DNA of 64,000 nucleotides from the NCBI GenBank assembly GCA_013076295.1, contig RQOL01000624.1:1-64000 (forward strand), given 5' to 3'. Under the pieces are notes generated by a model, which was not told the origin of the DNA, searched no databases, and worked only from the letters and a program-made list of their open reading frames with translations. A program made the position numbers and the translations under genes. Shown here one piece after another: positions 1-11,797 of the stretch. The DNA comes from Sanderia malayensis (lineage: Eukaryota; Cnidaria; Scyphozoa; Semaeostomeae; Pelagiidae). Within the stretch, counting starts at the first letter, position 1. Every line of letters starts with the position of its first letter.

Positions 1-37
1 CCATTTCACCACTACATCTGTAAAACAGTATTTGTAG

Positions 38-1305
38 TCACAGGTAGCTTGTACATTGAAAGACAATATGTTCTTTCGATTTAAAAAGTCAGTAGGGTTT
101 TCAGAGGGTCTTTTTACAAAGATCGCTCCTCACACACAACGCACAGAAAGACAAATATCTGGCCACAGTGGAAGACCAAAATTCTTTACTGCTAAAAAAC
201 AAATTGAATTTCTCAGAGAGCTTCACTGTTCATGGCCACAGATAGCTGCAATCCTGGGTGTGTCATATAAAACCATTCTCAGAAGATGACATCAACTGGG
301 AATGATGAAAGAGTCAGACTGGTCAAACAGTAGTTATCATGAATTAATAATTCGAGATATCCAGAACATAACCCCTGGTATTGGTCAGTGAAGAATGCAG
401 GGAGCATTACGCAGTAGGGGATTGCACATTCAGAGAAGAAGAGTAAGGGAATGCCTTCGTGAAACCGATCCAATATGGACAGTCTTGAGATGGAGACAGG
501 TTATTGTCCGTCGCAATTACAGTGTTTCCAGTCCAAACTCACTATGGCACGTCATGGTAATCACAAGATGATTAGGTGGAGATTTGTTGTCCACGCTGCC
601 ATAGATGGCTATTAGAGAGTGATTTTGTACTTGCACTGTGCAACTAATAACAGAGGAACTACAGTTAAAACCTGTTTTTTAGAAGCAGTGCAAAATTATG
701 GTTTACCCTTAAGAGTCACAAGTGACCATGGTCTGGAAAACATATGTGTTGCAGATGTCATGCTGAGATTAAGGGGCCTTAACAGAGGCAGCATCATAAC
801 AGGTTCCTCAGTTCATAACCAACGGGTGGAAAGGCTACATAGAGATGTTACTTCAGGAGTACTGAGAGGGTACATTGATCAATTGGAGTTACTGGAACAA
901 TCAGGACTTTTGAATGTGCTAGATGAAAGACACCTATTTGCATTGCACCTTGCATATCAACACAGAATCAATAGGTAATTGCAAGAGTTTAAAGCACACT
1001 GGAACCATCACCCCATCAGTACTGAAAACAACCAGACTCCACTCTACCTCTGGAATATTGGTATTTTGCAGCATTTTTCTGAATACTTCGAAATGACAGA
1101 AGAAGTAATGGCTGATGTTGCCAGTTTGGTAGATTAGGCAGTTACTAACAGTTCAGAATTTGACGGTGATGCAGAAGGCACTGTTGTTGTCCCTGACACC
1201 AATCCTGTTACTCTTCAAGATAACCTTGATGTTTTCAATATGACTGAAGATTATGACACTGACCCAATGCAGGCTTATGTGGAAGTTGCTCACGTATTAC
1301 ACTAA
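38..1305 (+). pseudogene. Decayed HTH plus integrase-core (DDE-type) protein
   Basis: Successive plus-strand frames read as one protein. An HTH-like segment near 230-290 (WPQIAAILGVSYKTILRR) is followed by a linker and an integrase-like core with LYLHCATNN (about 625-650), SDHGLEN (about 720-742) and [12 protein letters not shown] (about 814-850). The last two fit the second Asp and the Glu of a DDE centre. The first Asp should sit just before GNHKMIRWRF (about 558-590), where a small indel shifts the frame. In-frame stops at 389-391, 613-615, 976-978 and 1135-1137 break it; readable protein still runs to the stop at 1303-1305. The family is a widespread animal integrase-core protein of transposon type, known to me only as uncharacterised proteins. 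No ATG marks the start; the frame opens after the stop at 35-37, so the true 5' end may lie outside the window. No terminal repeats were seen. Confidence 0.7.
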
Positions 1306-1735
1306 GTACACACTATTCTTTATATCAGAATTGGGTAAATGCATATGAAAACTGGAGGCTAATTTCCTTCCAAAGGATATGGCAGGCAACAAAGATAAGG
1401 AATTTACAGTTTATAAACAACAAGAAGACATGATTATGCTCAAATAAGTAGATGGAACTGGTTTAAAACAATAGAAATGTTAAGTAAATGGTACACTCAG
1501 GTCTGTAATAGAAGAGGGTGAATTAACATCATTCTTACACAATAAGTGGCCATAGAAAACTTTAGCAGTTTTCACTTATTGTGGTTGTAATTAATGCATT
1601 TTACCCTCTCGCCCATTGCAGAGAGTGAAGGAAAAATCAGACCTCTTATTTATTGCAACCCCGTCATATATGAAATTTTTGAAAAATGTTCAACCTCTGG
1701 CATGCAAGAGTACAATACAAAATAATCCAAGCCAG
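1306..1735. other. Spacer, no gene seen
   Basis: AT-rich sequence between the stop of the integrase-core relic and the stop of the HECT exon on the opposite strand. The two genes converge here. No ORF, repeat or RNA gene is recognisable. Confidence 0.5.
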
Positions 1736-2233
1736 TCAAATATTAAATGCTTTCTCTCCTGCTTCAATTACTGAGGACAAGATCACCCCAAACATTTCTT
1801 CACAGTTAATTGCTTTTGGTAAAGTGATTTCACAGAGACAGGTTGATGCATATATTGATCACGTTGGTGTGAACTTTACTTTGAGTGCTCTGTTTTCAAA
1901 GGATGGGAGACAAGGTGAGCCAGTTACAAAAACCAAGAAGTTCTCCAAAGTAGCAGTGGATGCCTTTTTCAGAAAGTTGTGCAATAACACTCAAACATGC
2001 CGTTCTGATTCATCCATGACAACTGGAAAAATGAGTGCCCTGATAATATTTGTACTTGTCAATGGCGTCATTACCTGCACAAAAACCGGTGCAAACAACT
2101 TTGGGTACTTCTGCATTTTATTTAGAAAATCAAGGCATTCCATTCCCTGTCTTAGTTCATCCAGTGCAGCTTTGGTTTTGCCAATAGCATCATGATAAAG
2201 TATGAACTGCATTATGGTTTTTTTGTTTTCTTC
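1736..2233 (-). pseudogene. HECT ubiquitin ligase, last exon (C-lobe)
   Basis: Read on the minus strand this is the C-terminal part of a HECT E3 domain of the kind found in G2/M-phase-specific E3 ligase-like proteins. Visible pieces are FILYHDAIGKTKAALDELRQG, a central lobe, FLVFVTGSPCLPSF (about 1910-1950) and YASTCLCEITLP (about 1825-1860), where the Cys in ASTC fits the catalytic cysteine position that accepts ubiquitin. The frame ends at a stop at 1736-1738. Two in-frame TGA codons (1991-1993 and 1859-1861) interrupt it; both could be CGA decayed to TGA. A good acceptor (tttactttcag) precedes the exon, and it joins in phase 0 to the exon ending at 2422. The N-terminal half of the same domain lies at 15.2-15.8 kb on the same strand. 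Confidence 0.72.
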
Positions 2234-2421
2234 CTGAAAGTAAATTGAGCAGTTGAATGAGATTGTGACTCTTTTGTAACAGTCAGAATTGTAATCCTAT
2301 ATCTGACGTGGTTAGGACAGGGAAGAAGGTAAAACAATACAGTTGCAATGCTGGTGTGCTTTTTGTCGTAGATGAAATTTAAGCTACCATATAAAAATTT
2401 TCTATATATAAGAATACATAC
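2234..2421 (-). other. Intron in the HECT gene
   Basis: Minus-strand donor GTATGT at 2421 and acceptor TTTCAG ending at 2234. Removing it joins two HECT segments in frame, which supports both splice sites. Confidence 0.6.
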
Positions 2422-2520
2422 ATTTGGAAGAACAGCCAAACCACAGTGTGCAAGAACATCTATGAGTTCAGTATCCTCAAAGGACACTGAATTTTCCTCA
2501 AAGGACATAAAGTGCCAGTT
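2422..2520 (-). pseudogene. HECT ubiquitin ligase, middle exon
   Basis: The minus-strand frame SFEENSVSFEDTELIDVLAH followed by CGLAVLPN matches the stretch of a HECT domain that precedes the FILYH segment of the next exon. It ends at CCAAAT followed by a GTATGT donor at 2421, giving a 188-bp intron (2234-2421) that keeps phase 0. Two acceptors are possible near 2518-2525, so the upstream edge is uncertain by several bases. The frame shows no lesion in this piece. Confidence 0.6.
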
Positions 2521-2706
2521 TAATTTAACTCTATTTTGCAGATATTACCAGATAACCCAATAAACTATCCATTTTTGCAGGGTTGTAGCTCAAAATCCGA
2601 GGTTAAGAATCAAAGATGTTGCTCAAAACAATGTGCAAGGCATATAACTTAAAAGTGTAGGTTATTAAAGAGTAAACTCAATAGTTTGGATTATCTCATC
2701 TTATAT

Positions 2707-4002
2707 AGACAGGGCATATAATCTGACAAACTAACAAACATGCTAATGTTTGTTTTTATGGCTGGAATCGATAGATTAGACCATCAGCTTTCAGAATTCA
2801 CCGCATACCTTTCCGAAAAATGTTTTGTTTTCACGTGATCGATGACGTCATATTAAGACAAATTTTAACAATTAAAGTGTGATTACTTTTAACAGGAATG
2901 AGATATCAAAATGAAAATTGCATTTCTGGAAACAGCTCAAATAGACCTATCGAATGATATATATTTCTTTAATTTTTGATGAGATGAGCATTTTGGTTGA
3001 TGACGTCATCGAATTTTTTCCTCTTCTTTTTGAATAGTTAGTTTGTTTCAATGCCTCATAAATCCATATTATCTCATTAGGACGTCTCCTCGTTCACTCC
3101 AGTTCCAAAAACAAACACTATAATGGGGGTTTCGAAAAAATTCGCCTGTTTGGGGCACTATATTTTCACTTTTTGATGCCAAAAGCTGGTCTCGCACATG
3201 TTATTGGTTTATCGCTTTCGAAGTTCGCTCTTTGGAAGTTGTTAGATACAACTTATCATTTCGGTTTTACATGTTTTGAAGTGCAAGCTACAAAAAGCAG
3301 CGCTGTTTTGGCACCCGGAGGCTACGTTAAAAAACCAAAACGTTAAAGAAAAAAATCGCTATCAGACGAATCTGTCTTTTCTTGACGAAAAGTCGCTTTC
3401 CCATTCAGAAGCGCTTGAATCTTTTTATGGACGCACTCACTAAATTCTTTGTATTTCATATCGCTCTCAATCTCTTTTGGCATGACTGAAGGATGTTCCT
3501 TTGCTGTTTTCCTTTTGCATAATGGCTCTCCCTCATCTCTTTCAATTACTTCGTCTGCTTCAGAGCCATCTGCTGCATGTATTGTTTCCCGATCTAGATT
3601 TCTTTCTTCGAATGAGTCAATTAGAGAATTGCTTTGCTATGATCCATTTGGATGTAATTGTAGATTTGATGTAGTCAATTGTCAGCCGAAGCTCGCAATG
3701 GCTACAGTTGCTAACGAATATTTCAAACAATTTCGCCAAATGTAGCATTGTAGGTGCACACGCTTCATTTCTAGACATGAAGTCTTGGGATCTGGCAAAA
3801 GCGAAGCTGATGATTTTACTTGATCTTCAAATAATGTTTCATCCGTTTCTCAACACAACTCTCTCTGTTACCTCCATCGCATTTTTTGAAAAAGTCACCT
3901 GGCATCTGCTGTTGTGTCGTCAGTTAAAACTTCCTCTACCCCCAAATTGCGCGTTTGTGCTAGACGGCTCGGATCCTTGATTGCTCTTTTCAAAGCTTTC
4001 AC
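2707..4002 (+). repeat. Left arm of the foldback element
   Basis: Inverted partner of 4719-5988. The arm includes a 28-bp insertion near 3100-3130 that the right arm lacks. The coding strand of the repeated gene segment is minus in this arm (for example LGVEEVLTDDT at about 3905-3960). Confidence 0.8.
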
Positions 4003-4200
4003 TTCATTTTCGAATATAAAGACTGCAGAAAAGCTCAAATTATTGGGGGATACTAACGTTGGGAGAACAATTACTGAGGAAAAAGGAATTTTATAATTAT
4101 TTGAGGGCTGGTGCCCCCCCTTGCGCTCCAATTCATACGGGTCTGAATAGTGAGTTTTCATTTATTTTAAAGAAACAAACACGCAGCAACATCCTGCCCT

Positions 4201-5379
4201 TTGGCTCAAACTGTTGAACATGCCCAGGCAAAATTTCTCACAGAGTTCATCTCGAAAGTGTTGACCGAAAAATGTTGCAAGGAAAAAATTGGGCTCAGCT
4301 CTTCAACAGCAATGTCGACAAAGAAGGTCTTATTCGGCTTGCTAGCTCCTTTTTCAGAAACAACGTGGGTAGAAAAATATTCCGCTTGTCATTTCTTGCA
4401 AAGAAGACACGTTGAAGATACGGAGAGAAGGAATTGAGAAAGCACGAAATTGTAACCACGAAGAAGCATATACCAGGTTTGTTCTACATGCTGCCATTAA
4501 AGAATCTCCCGCTGTAATTGTCGCAAAAGACACAGATGTTCTCATTTTGCTGTTCTATGGAATGACACAGCATCCCACAGAAATATCGTGGCATTTGAAG
4601 ATCTATCCATGTGAGGAAAACATTTAAAACGTTTGGTCCTGATGTCTCCACAGTGCTCCATTAACTACATGCCTTGACTGAGTGCGATAAAACTGCCTAC
4701 AAGTTGAACGTGGGAAATGTGAAAGTTTTGAAAAGAGCAACCAAGGATCCGAGCAGTCTAGCAGCAATGTGCAATTTAGGGGTAGAGGAAGTTTTAACTG
4801 ACGACACAATAGCAGATGCCAGGCGACATTTTCAAAAAGTGCAATGGAGGTAACAGAGAGAGATGTGTTGAGAAACGGATGAAACATTATTTAAAGATCA
4901 AGTAAAATCATCAGCTTCGCTTTTGCCAGATCCCAAGACTTCGTGTCTAGAAATGAAGCGTGTGCACCTACAATGTTACATTTGGCGAAATTGTTTGAAA
5001 TATTCGTTAACAACTGTAGCCATTGCGAACTTCGGCTGGACAATTGATTATATCAAATCTACAATTACATCCAAATGGATCATAGCAAAGCAATTCTCTA
5101 ATTGACTCATTCGAAGAAAGAAATCTAGATCGGGAAACAATACATGCAGCAGATGGCTCTGAAGCAGACGAAGTAATTGAAAGAGATGGGGGAGAGCCAT
5201 TATGCAAAAGGAAAACAGCAAAGGAACATCCTTCAGTCATGCCAAAAGAGATTGAGAGCGATATGAAATACAAAGAATTTAGTGAGTGCGTCTATAAAAA
5301 GATTCAAGCGCTTCTGAATGGGAAAGCGATTTTTCGTCAAGAAAAGACAGATTCGTCTGATAGCGATTTTTTTCTTTAA
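4201..5379 (+). pseudogene. Decayed protein of unknown function inside the foldback
   Basis: Plus-strand pieces in several frames read as one protein: AQAKFLTEFISKVL (from 4210), then CNHEEAYTRFVLHAAI, AVIVAKDTDVLILLFY (about 4510-4558), LHALTECDKTAYK (about 4660-4700), LGVEEVLTDDTIADAR (about 4770-4820) and an acidic, Ser-rich tail ending at the stop 5377-5379 (SSDSDFFL). The motif order HEEADTR-like, DTDVxxLLxY, HAxTxCD recalls a large family of uncharacterised cnidarian and echinoderm proteins; I know no assigned function. Several frameshifts and stops separate the pieces. The 3' half is duplicated in inverse in the left arm. Confidence 0.55.
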
Positions 5380-5988
5380 CGTTTTAGTTTTTTAACGTAG
5401 CCTCCGGGTGCCAAAGCAGCTCTGCTTTTTGTAGCTTGCACTTCAAAACATGTAAAACCGAAATGATAAGTTATATCTAACAACTTCCAAAGAGCGAACT
5501 TAGAAAGCGATAAACCAATAACATGTGCGAGACCAGGTTTTGGCATCAAAAAGTGAAAATATAGTGCCCCAAACAGGCGAATTTTTTCGAACTGGAGTGA
5601 ACGAGGAGACGTCCTAATGAGATAATATGGATTTATGAGGCATTGAAACAAACTAACTATTCAAAAAGAAGAGGAAAAAAATTCGATGACGTCATCAACC
5701 AAAATGCTCATCTCATCAAAAATTAAAAAAATATATATCATTCGATAGGTCTATTTGAGTTGTTTCCAGAAATGCAATTTTCATTTTGATATCTCATTCC
5801 TGTTAAAAGTAATCACACTTTAATTGTTAAAATTTGCCTTAATATGACGTCATTGATCACGTGAAAACAAAACATTTTTCGGAAAGGTATGCGGTGAATT
5901 CTGAAAGCTGATGGTGTAATCTATCGATTCCAGCCATAAAAACAAACATTAGCATGTTTGTTAGTTTGTCAGACTATATGCCCTGTCT
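4719..5988 (-). repeat. Right arm of the foldback element
   Basis: Inverted partner of 2707-4002. The repeated gene segment reads on the plus strand here and is continuous with the coding remnant in the centre, so this arm is likely the original orientation and the left arm the inverted duplicate. Confidence 0.8.
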
Positions 5989-6239
5989 AATATCACTCAT
6001 CTGAAAATACGATGATCTGTCAAAAATGTGCAATTTAAAATTGTGCTAATCTGTTCTTTCATATCAATTTGAAGAAAGCACAATTATTGAGAGTCAATCT
6101 TTTGACACAACAGCCTGCTTAATTCAAATTTTTAAAATTTGAAGATTAAAATTCAAAATTCTCAACATTTGGAAATGAAATGAAACTTATGGCTTACCAT
6201 TCTGAATGCATTGCTGTATGCTGGATCTGCACAGTTCAA
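5989..6239. other. AT-rich spacer
   Basis: AT-rich sequence with short A/T runs between the right end of the foldback and the probable 3' end of the LINE. No gene or distinct repeat seen. Confidence 0.4.
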
Positions 6240-6670
6240 TTTTTTTCAATTTCAATTTCATTCAAACAATCAAGTTAAAACTAAAATACAAAATATGTGA
6301 TAAGGAAAGCTAAAATACATTTTACAATTCTACTAATAACTTTAATATAATAACAATATATATCGCAGCTTAACATTATAATCATACAGTACTTGTTGTT
6401 TAGGACCCTTAGAAAAAACTCAAGGAGAGCTATTGAGCTAAGGGCCCCAACTTATTTAAATTGAATTGAAAATTAACATCAACAACAGTATAATAGTGAA
6501 AAGCATAAAAAAAAATAAAAGCTAAAAAATTAAAGAAAAGAGAAAGAAAGTAATACCTGCTCTGCTACTTTTAAGATTTGTTTGTGATTGTCATTAGCTA
6601 TGATTCACTAGTTCTTAAATTGGCTTTGGGAAGGCTGAGATTCTTTAAACAGTCCCTTGAGTTGTTATAG

Positions 6671-7751
6671 TTAATAAGAGTCTAACAGCCAGCGTTTGTA
6701 ATATTTTGCAAAAACATGTTTTGTTGGAGCTTGTCTAATTTGAACAGGTGTCTCATTCCAAATTTTGACCCCCATTACAGATATAAAACTTGATTTAAAA
6801 TTGGTTCTTGCTGTTGTTTGGGAAAATTTCCAGCTGAGGCCTGTCGTGTATTTATTTTATGCATAGATTTTATGGCTTAAAGAGATTCTTGATTGAATCC
6901 ACCATACCATATTTTGCTACATGGTACATAAGCTTTGCCCACTCGAACTTATAACAACTTTCAAAATTTAAGATATTCAATTGTTTGAAAAGGGGCTTGC
7001 TGTGATCAGATCTCTTTGAAAATGTCATTAGTCTTACTGTTTGTTTTAGTTTTACTTTTAAAGGGTTTAACGACGTTTTAGATGCAGCTCCCCAGTTGAT
7101 TAAACCATAATTTATATATGGCATAATAAAAGCAATATACAAGTTTCTTAAAATTTGCTTTGATAGGTAATACCGCATTTTTGCTAAAATTCCAAGATTT
7201 TTTGAGATTTTCAGTTTTATTTCCTGAATGTGGGGCATCCATGAAAGGTTTTTATCAATTAAAACACCAAAATATTTAGCAAATTCTGTTTCTGCCAAGC
7301 ACTTATTTTCTATAGAGATGTTAACTTTTTGGTTTAATTATTTTTGCCTTGGATGAATGATGAGAAAATTTGATTTATTTGTATTTAATGTGAGCTTATT
7401 TGCAATGACCCAGTCAGAGACCTTGATCAATTCGTTGTTTACCGTTGATTCTAAAACTGATAGGTTTTCATGAGAATAGAGAAGCCTTGTGTCATCTGCA
7501 AATGCGCGAAAATTTAAGATACTCGATGAAGGAGGAATATCGTTAATGTATAATGAAAAGAGCAATGGGCCTAAAACACTACCTTGAGGAACACCATGGG
7601 TAATTTTTAGTTCGTCAGATAGCTGACCATCAATAGAGACACACTGATATCTATTACATAAGTAAGATTTAAACCAATTCAGGGCAGTTCCTCTTATATC
7701 ACAAAATTCCAATTTTTTAAGTAATATTTGATGATCTACCGTATCAAATGC
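6671..7751 (-). pseudogene. LINE ORF2, C-terminal part (RT palm to end)
   Basis: Begins with AFDTVDHQILLKKLE (RT motif A region), then GVPQGSVLGPLLFSLYINDI (motif B, about 7550-7610), FRAFADDTRL (catalytic FADD, about 7485-7515) and the thumb. A single stop at 7338-7340 separates it from the in-frame continuation (YFGVLIDKNLSWMPHI, PYINYGLINWG) to 6870. Further stops and frameshifts occur downstream, yet the typical LINE tail is readable (NTRQASAGNF, VKIWNETP, YYKRWLLDSY) up to the stop at about 6671-6673. It is the 3' half of the ORF2 whose 5' half lies at 11798-14299. Confidence 0.78.
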
Positions 7752-7872
7752 TTTTTTTTTTTTCACTGATCTCAATAATAATCAACTGTGGCGCTGTTTT
7801 TATACCGATAGGCCGCCGGTTACAAAACAAAAGAAAAATTATACTTTTTTTTACATACATAAATATAATAAG

Positions 7873-10800
7873 TTACTGAATTCTACCAACAGCGTGTGTA
7901 ATGTTAATATCGTCCAAATTCGTGCAAACTTGAGACTTTATTGCACGAGAGCCTCTTACGCATAGTATTGCCGACCGCAGTAACAAAAATGAGAGCTTTG
8001 TACGAAGCCAGTGAACAACTCGACTATGTTCAAAATCCTTCTTTGCGGCTAATTTTGCAGCAAGGTTGATTATTACATTTTCAGCCTCACGGCCACAACC
8101 ACCATGGGGTGTAAATACAAGTGGACTAAACGATCCATGCTCAACATCAATGATCCTTTGATTGTATCGGCGCTTTTTCTCCTTTTCACTGCTGCTGAAC
8201 GCTGTGGAGAGTTTCTGGCTCAGGTGGCTCTTTGCAAATGGGTTGATAACCCTTACGTCAAAGAATGCAAGTTGCCCCCTTTGCCAAAACCCTCTTGCAC
8301 TGACATCAAGACGTGCCTCAAGAGATACATTTGCACTGCTTGGTAGACTCTCTCCAGTTATCGGCTGTAGATGTGGCTCAACTTTCACATCATTGTAAAC
8401 TTCTTTCATGAGGTGAGCAAACAGATCACGTGTTTCATCATGTTGTTGGTACACAAATCCACCTTTGGCACATGACATGGCATGATCAACATCAAACTTC
8501 TTCCCACAAGGACAAGAAGATGGCAAGAACTTCAATGGCCATCGAAAGCGAAGATGGATTGCATCATAAAATTCACGCTTATTGAGAACAAAATTCTCTG
8601 AAGATAGTGGCAGAGTAGTTAGCCAACTCGAGGCTCCCTTCATACATGCAAGATCATTTGCACGGAGCTGCTCTTTTGTCATCCGGTCTCGAAGTTGGTT
8701 GAGAAGCTTGATGTTATTTTCTTCTCTCTTTCTGATGACAGCTGATATTGCATCCTTTATGTTTTTTGCCTCTGGCGAAAGATGTTTCTCCTGCTCTTTG
8801 ATGCAACTGCCTAACTCAAAGGTAACAGAGCGTGAATTTACGTACTCTGCTTTCGATAAGGATGAAAATATTGGAAGAGCAAGACCACCACGCTTGACTG
8901 GTAATGATAGCAATAGCCGCTCATCAGACGAACATATATGGCCATCAGTAATTGCAGGAATAAAAACTGTATCAAGAATTTCATCAAATTTCTTAAGATG
9001 ATCTTCAATGTTCATGATTGTTCTCATGTGGTAAGTGAGGCGATGCCTGAAGCCACTAACAAAAGCAGAATAGGCTGACTGTGGTTCTGATTTTGCAATT
9101 CTTGAAAGAACTTTCAGCTGGTCACACCAAGAAGATACAAGTGAAGAAACATAGCTGTCTTTCCCTTCTTTGGATCCAATAAAACCACCAAGATATTTTC
9201 TCCCTTCTGTTGTTATCTGGATATCAGTCCCATCGAAAATTTCTCTAGCTTCTTGCTCAACATCCAGTTTGATAACTAGCCATGATTTTGTTGCATTTGG
9301 AAAATAGCCCAGTTTCGGGCCAAATTCAACAATACGGTTCCACCAAGACCTTACGACGTGAAGCTTTCCAGCCCCACCAAAATCATCTGCAAAAGCTGCA
9401 TGCTTGATAATGTTGTCATCATTTAGGCAGTTTTCAGCAATCAGGTCTAAGAGTGGTACTATGCCTATGGCATACATCGGCATTGCGAGTGGGTCTCCTT
9501 GGGTAGTACCTTCACAAGAAGATATTTCGAAACCACCAAGAACAAACAACCTGGACGGAATCAGGTAGCAATTTCGGACATACGTTGATATAGGAGGACA
9601 CAAATACTGAATGTTATGTAGCAACACTTTTCTGTTCAAAGCATTGAATGCATTAGTGGCATCAACCAGAAGAAGAGCGTCACTTGCAGATTCCTCAAAA
9701 ATGTCAGAGATGGCATGAACAGCGGCTTCAGAACCTGCTTTCTGGCCTGCGCAAAGCTGAAGATTGCCAGCACTCTCCATGATGTCTGATTTGACAATTT
9801 GAATCACAGCTTTACCGATAATACGTCTCAGTACCTCTCCAACTCCGATGGGTCGTACACCAGGGCACTTATCAAGTGGTATAAGTCGACAGGCAAGGTA
9901 CGCTTCAATGGAACCGATGTTAGTGCTACTATTTGTTGTAATGTGAACATCAATTGAACAAATTTTGCGAGCAAATGAAGCCAAAGAATTACGCAGATTC
10001 TGACCGATGTTTCCAAAACTCTTAGAAACAAGAATTCTTCTCCATCGTTCTGCATCTAGGCCTGACGGACCACTAGAGCCTCTCGTCTGCATTGCTGCTT
10101 TCAGAATTATTGAATCATCCAGGTTCTCGAAAAACACGGGGTCGACAAAAGGTATTGGACCTTGTAGCAAAACACTTTCATCAATATCTGCTGCTTGGGG
10201 ATGTTTTTTTTGCAATTCCAGGATGGTATCATTAGACAAAGGCAGAACACCACCTCGTGTGGACTGATCAAGTAGGTTCAAAGCAGCTTTTACTTTGCCT
10301 TCAAGCATTAATTTCGAGAAAGTCTTAGCGAGTTGTTCATCAGTCAACTCTTTTCGAGAAGATTTCAAATGCTTCTGAATGGCCCTCACTTCTCTCAGAA
10401 TAGCTTCAAAGTCCCAGAATGCCACAAGGCTAGGCGGCGAGAAAGACACAATGTATGTTGCTTTGATGTAGACTTATAAGATGGCTTTTGTAGAAGGAGA
10501 GCGGGCATCACCATAACAACTTTCATGGCAATATCTTTGAAATTTAATGCATCACTATTCCAGTGATCGAACCATTTTACCAACTCGTGGACAAACTTCT
10601 TGCCTTCCGAACCTGAGGGAAGTTTGAAAAGATTTCTCCTCCAAAACACAATTTCATTATAGATTGAATCGAATTTAACAATAAGATCTTGAAAAGTATG
10701 ATTTCCCCAAATTTGTAACTCTTGTAAAGCAGGAGGATCAGAATCCTGAGTTTGTTGATATTTTGGCATAACTGTTGATTGTTGTTGAGCTTTGAGTGTT

Positions 10801-11300
10801 GCATTGATGTTTTGTTTCTTTAAACATGTTCTCAAGTGAATTGAACGCCCGTGTTCTGAACAAAATGCACGAGGACATAGCGAGCATTGATACGATTTTG
10901 ATTGAATAGGCGCAGAAGAATGTGGCGTCAAGTTCGAGTTCCATTGATGCGACGAGGTATCGTTCGAAAAAGTCGTTGGATTTAAAACAGAATTTGAACA
11001 AAGTTCAGTGCTAACTTCACTATCAATCCCAATATTATTACTTGAATTTGAAATAGAACTGATAAAACTAGATATTTTACCACAAGATTGCAAGTGCTTG
11101 CTTAGACTACTGTTTGCTCGGAACAATCGGCTACATAAATTGCAAAGGAAATCTTCTTTCGGATTAACCAACACAGAATCAATATGTGATAAATCAATTT
11201 TGTCAGATAATGAAGCACAAGTTTGTTTGCAATTATCAACATTTAGATGACTTACTTCACCATCAGTAACTGATAAGTCTTGTACAGCAGCGAAATCCAT
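7873..11300 (-). pseudogene. RLE-type retrotransposon protein (zinc fingers, RT, endonuclease)
   Basis: Start ATG at 11300 (MDFAAVQDLSV). Two CCHC-type fingers of the form C-x2-C-x12-H-x3-C (starting FLCNLCSRLF and YQCSLCPRAF) should bind DNA at the target. One frameshift near 10400-10420 leads to the 858-codon frame ending at 7873. RT motifs in order: LLVDATNAFNALNR (A), CEGTTQGDPLAMPMYAIG (B), AAFADDFGGAG (catalytic FADD), LGYFPNATKSWLV (D), KYLGGFIG (E). The C-terminus has a CCHC knuckle (CPCGKKFDVDHAMSC) and a restriction-like nuclease core (RLDVSARGFW...FFDVRV). A protein of about 1,130 residues with one lesion; all catalytic motifs remain, so the insertion looks young. Confidence 0.85.
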
Positions 11301-11548
11301 TATGATAAAATACTGCACAATCTGCAGGCGTACTACTGCCAATACCAAAGCAGATCCAAAATACAAGTTGAAGAAAATACAACAAATAAACAAACCAGAC
11401 GAAATCGCCAAATGAACAAAAATGATCCAGATAAGTCGTTTTGCAACCAAAAACTATATTTAGGTGACTTCACCGAAGATATCGGCAGCAAAATAACAAT
11501 TAATCAGATCTTTTCTTCACAGCTAGAAATACACGTCCGCCCGCCGTG

Positions 11549-11700
11549 AAATTCAATTCAATTGAATTGAATTGAATTTCAATTGATTCAAAAATAATAA
11601 TAAAATTAATAATTTTTATTATTAATAATAATAATAATAAAATAATAAATTATTATTATTATATAATAATAATTTCTTTTAATTTCTTTTTTATTTGATT
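11549..11700. repeat. AATTG / AAT microsatellite at the 5' junction
   Basis: A short (AATTG)-like run at about 11551-11585 passes into long AAT/ATT runs up to 11690. It lies between the 5' untranslated region of the RLE retrotransposon and the captured LINE copy, so it may have arisen during first-strand synthesis or slippage at the 5' junction. Confidence 0.75.
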
Positions 11701-11797
11701 CTTTGTGAAACATTGTTTTTTAGGTAATCACTATAATGTGTTTTACTACTGCCTATTTTTTCCACAAGGTTTTTAGCTATTCCAGTAAAAAATCATT
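11701..11797 (-). repeat. 97-bp copy of LINE sequence at the insertion junction
   Basis: Identical, by eye, to 12265-12361, which is its proper place within LINE ORF2, 564 bp away and in the same orientation. The copy sits exactly between the interrupted LINE codons (...DFAK) and the 5' end of the inserted retrotransposon. Confidence 0.85.

Larger units (their letters stand above)
2707..5988. mobile_element. Foldback element with 1.3 kb inverted arms
   Basis: The two ends are inverted copies. Sequence from AGACAGGGCATATA at 2707 inward to about 4002 reappears reversed from TATATGCCCTGTCT ending at 5988 inward to about 4719. Arms are about 1.30 and 1.27 kb and look well over 90% identical by eye, around a 716-bp unique centre. 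Each arm carries the 3' part of one coding region, so the element is a gene whose tail exists twice in opposite orientation. No convincing target-site duplication is visible: flanks read ...CTTATAT on the left and AATATCA... on the right. It sits in the gap between the two halves of the HECT gene. Confidence 0.8.
7752..11700 (-). mobile_element. Non-LTR retrotransposon with restriction-like endonuclease (R2-like group)
   Basis: Minus-strand element inserted in the LINE ORF2. Its 3' end is a run of 12 A (plus-strand T at 7752-7763) directly against the LINE codons for AFDTVDH. Its single gene spans 7873-11300. The 5' side carries an AT-rich microsatellite (11549-11700) and then a 97-bp copy of nearby LINE sequence (11701-11797). 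The only possible target duplication is TTTT. Architecture (two N-terminal zinc fingers, RT, CCHC, PD-(D/E)XK-like endonuclease) is that of the RLE-bearing clades (R2, R4, NeSL, HERO); I cannot assign the clade. Confidence 0.75.

Noticed and set aside
2695..6000. Target-site duplication of the 3.3 kb foldback
   Set aside because: CTTATAT and AATATCA are only vaguely similar AT-rich flanks; not convincing at any length from 2 to 10 bp.
8104..10267. Several plus-strand frames of 78-139 codons
   Set aside because: Shadows of the RLE retrotransposon gene on the minus strand.
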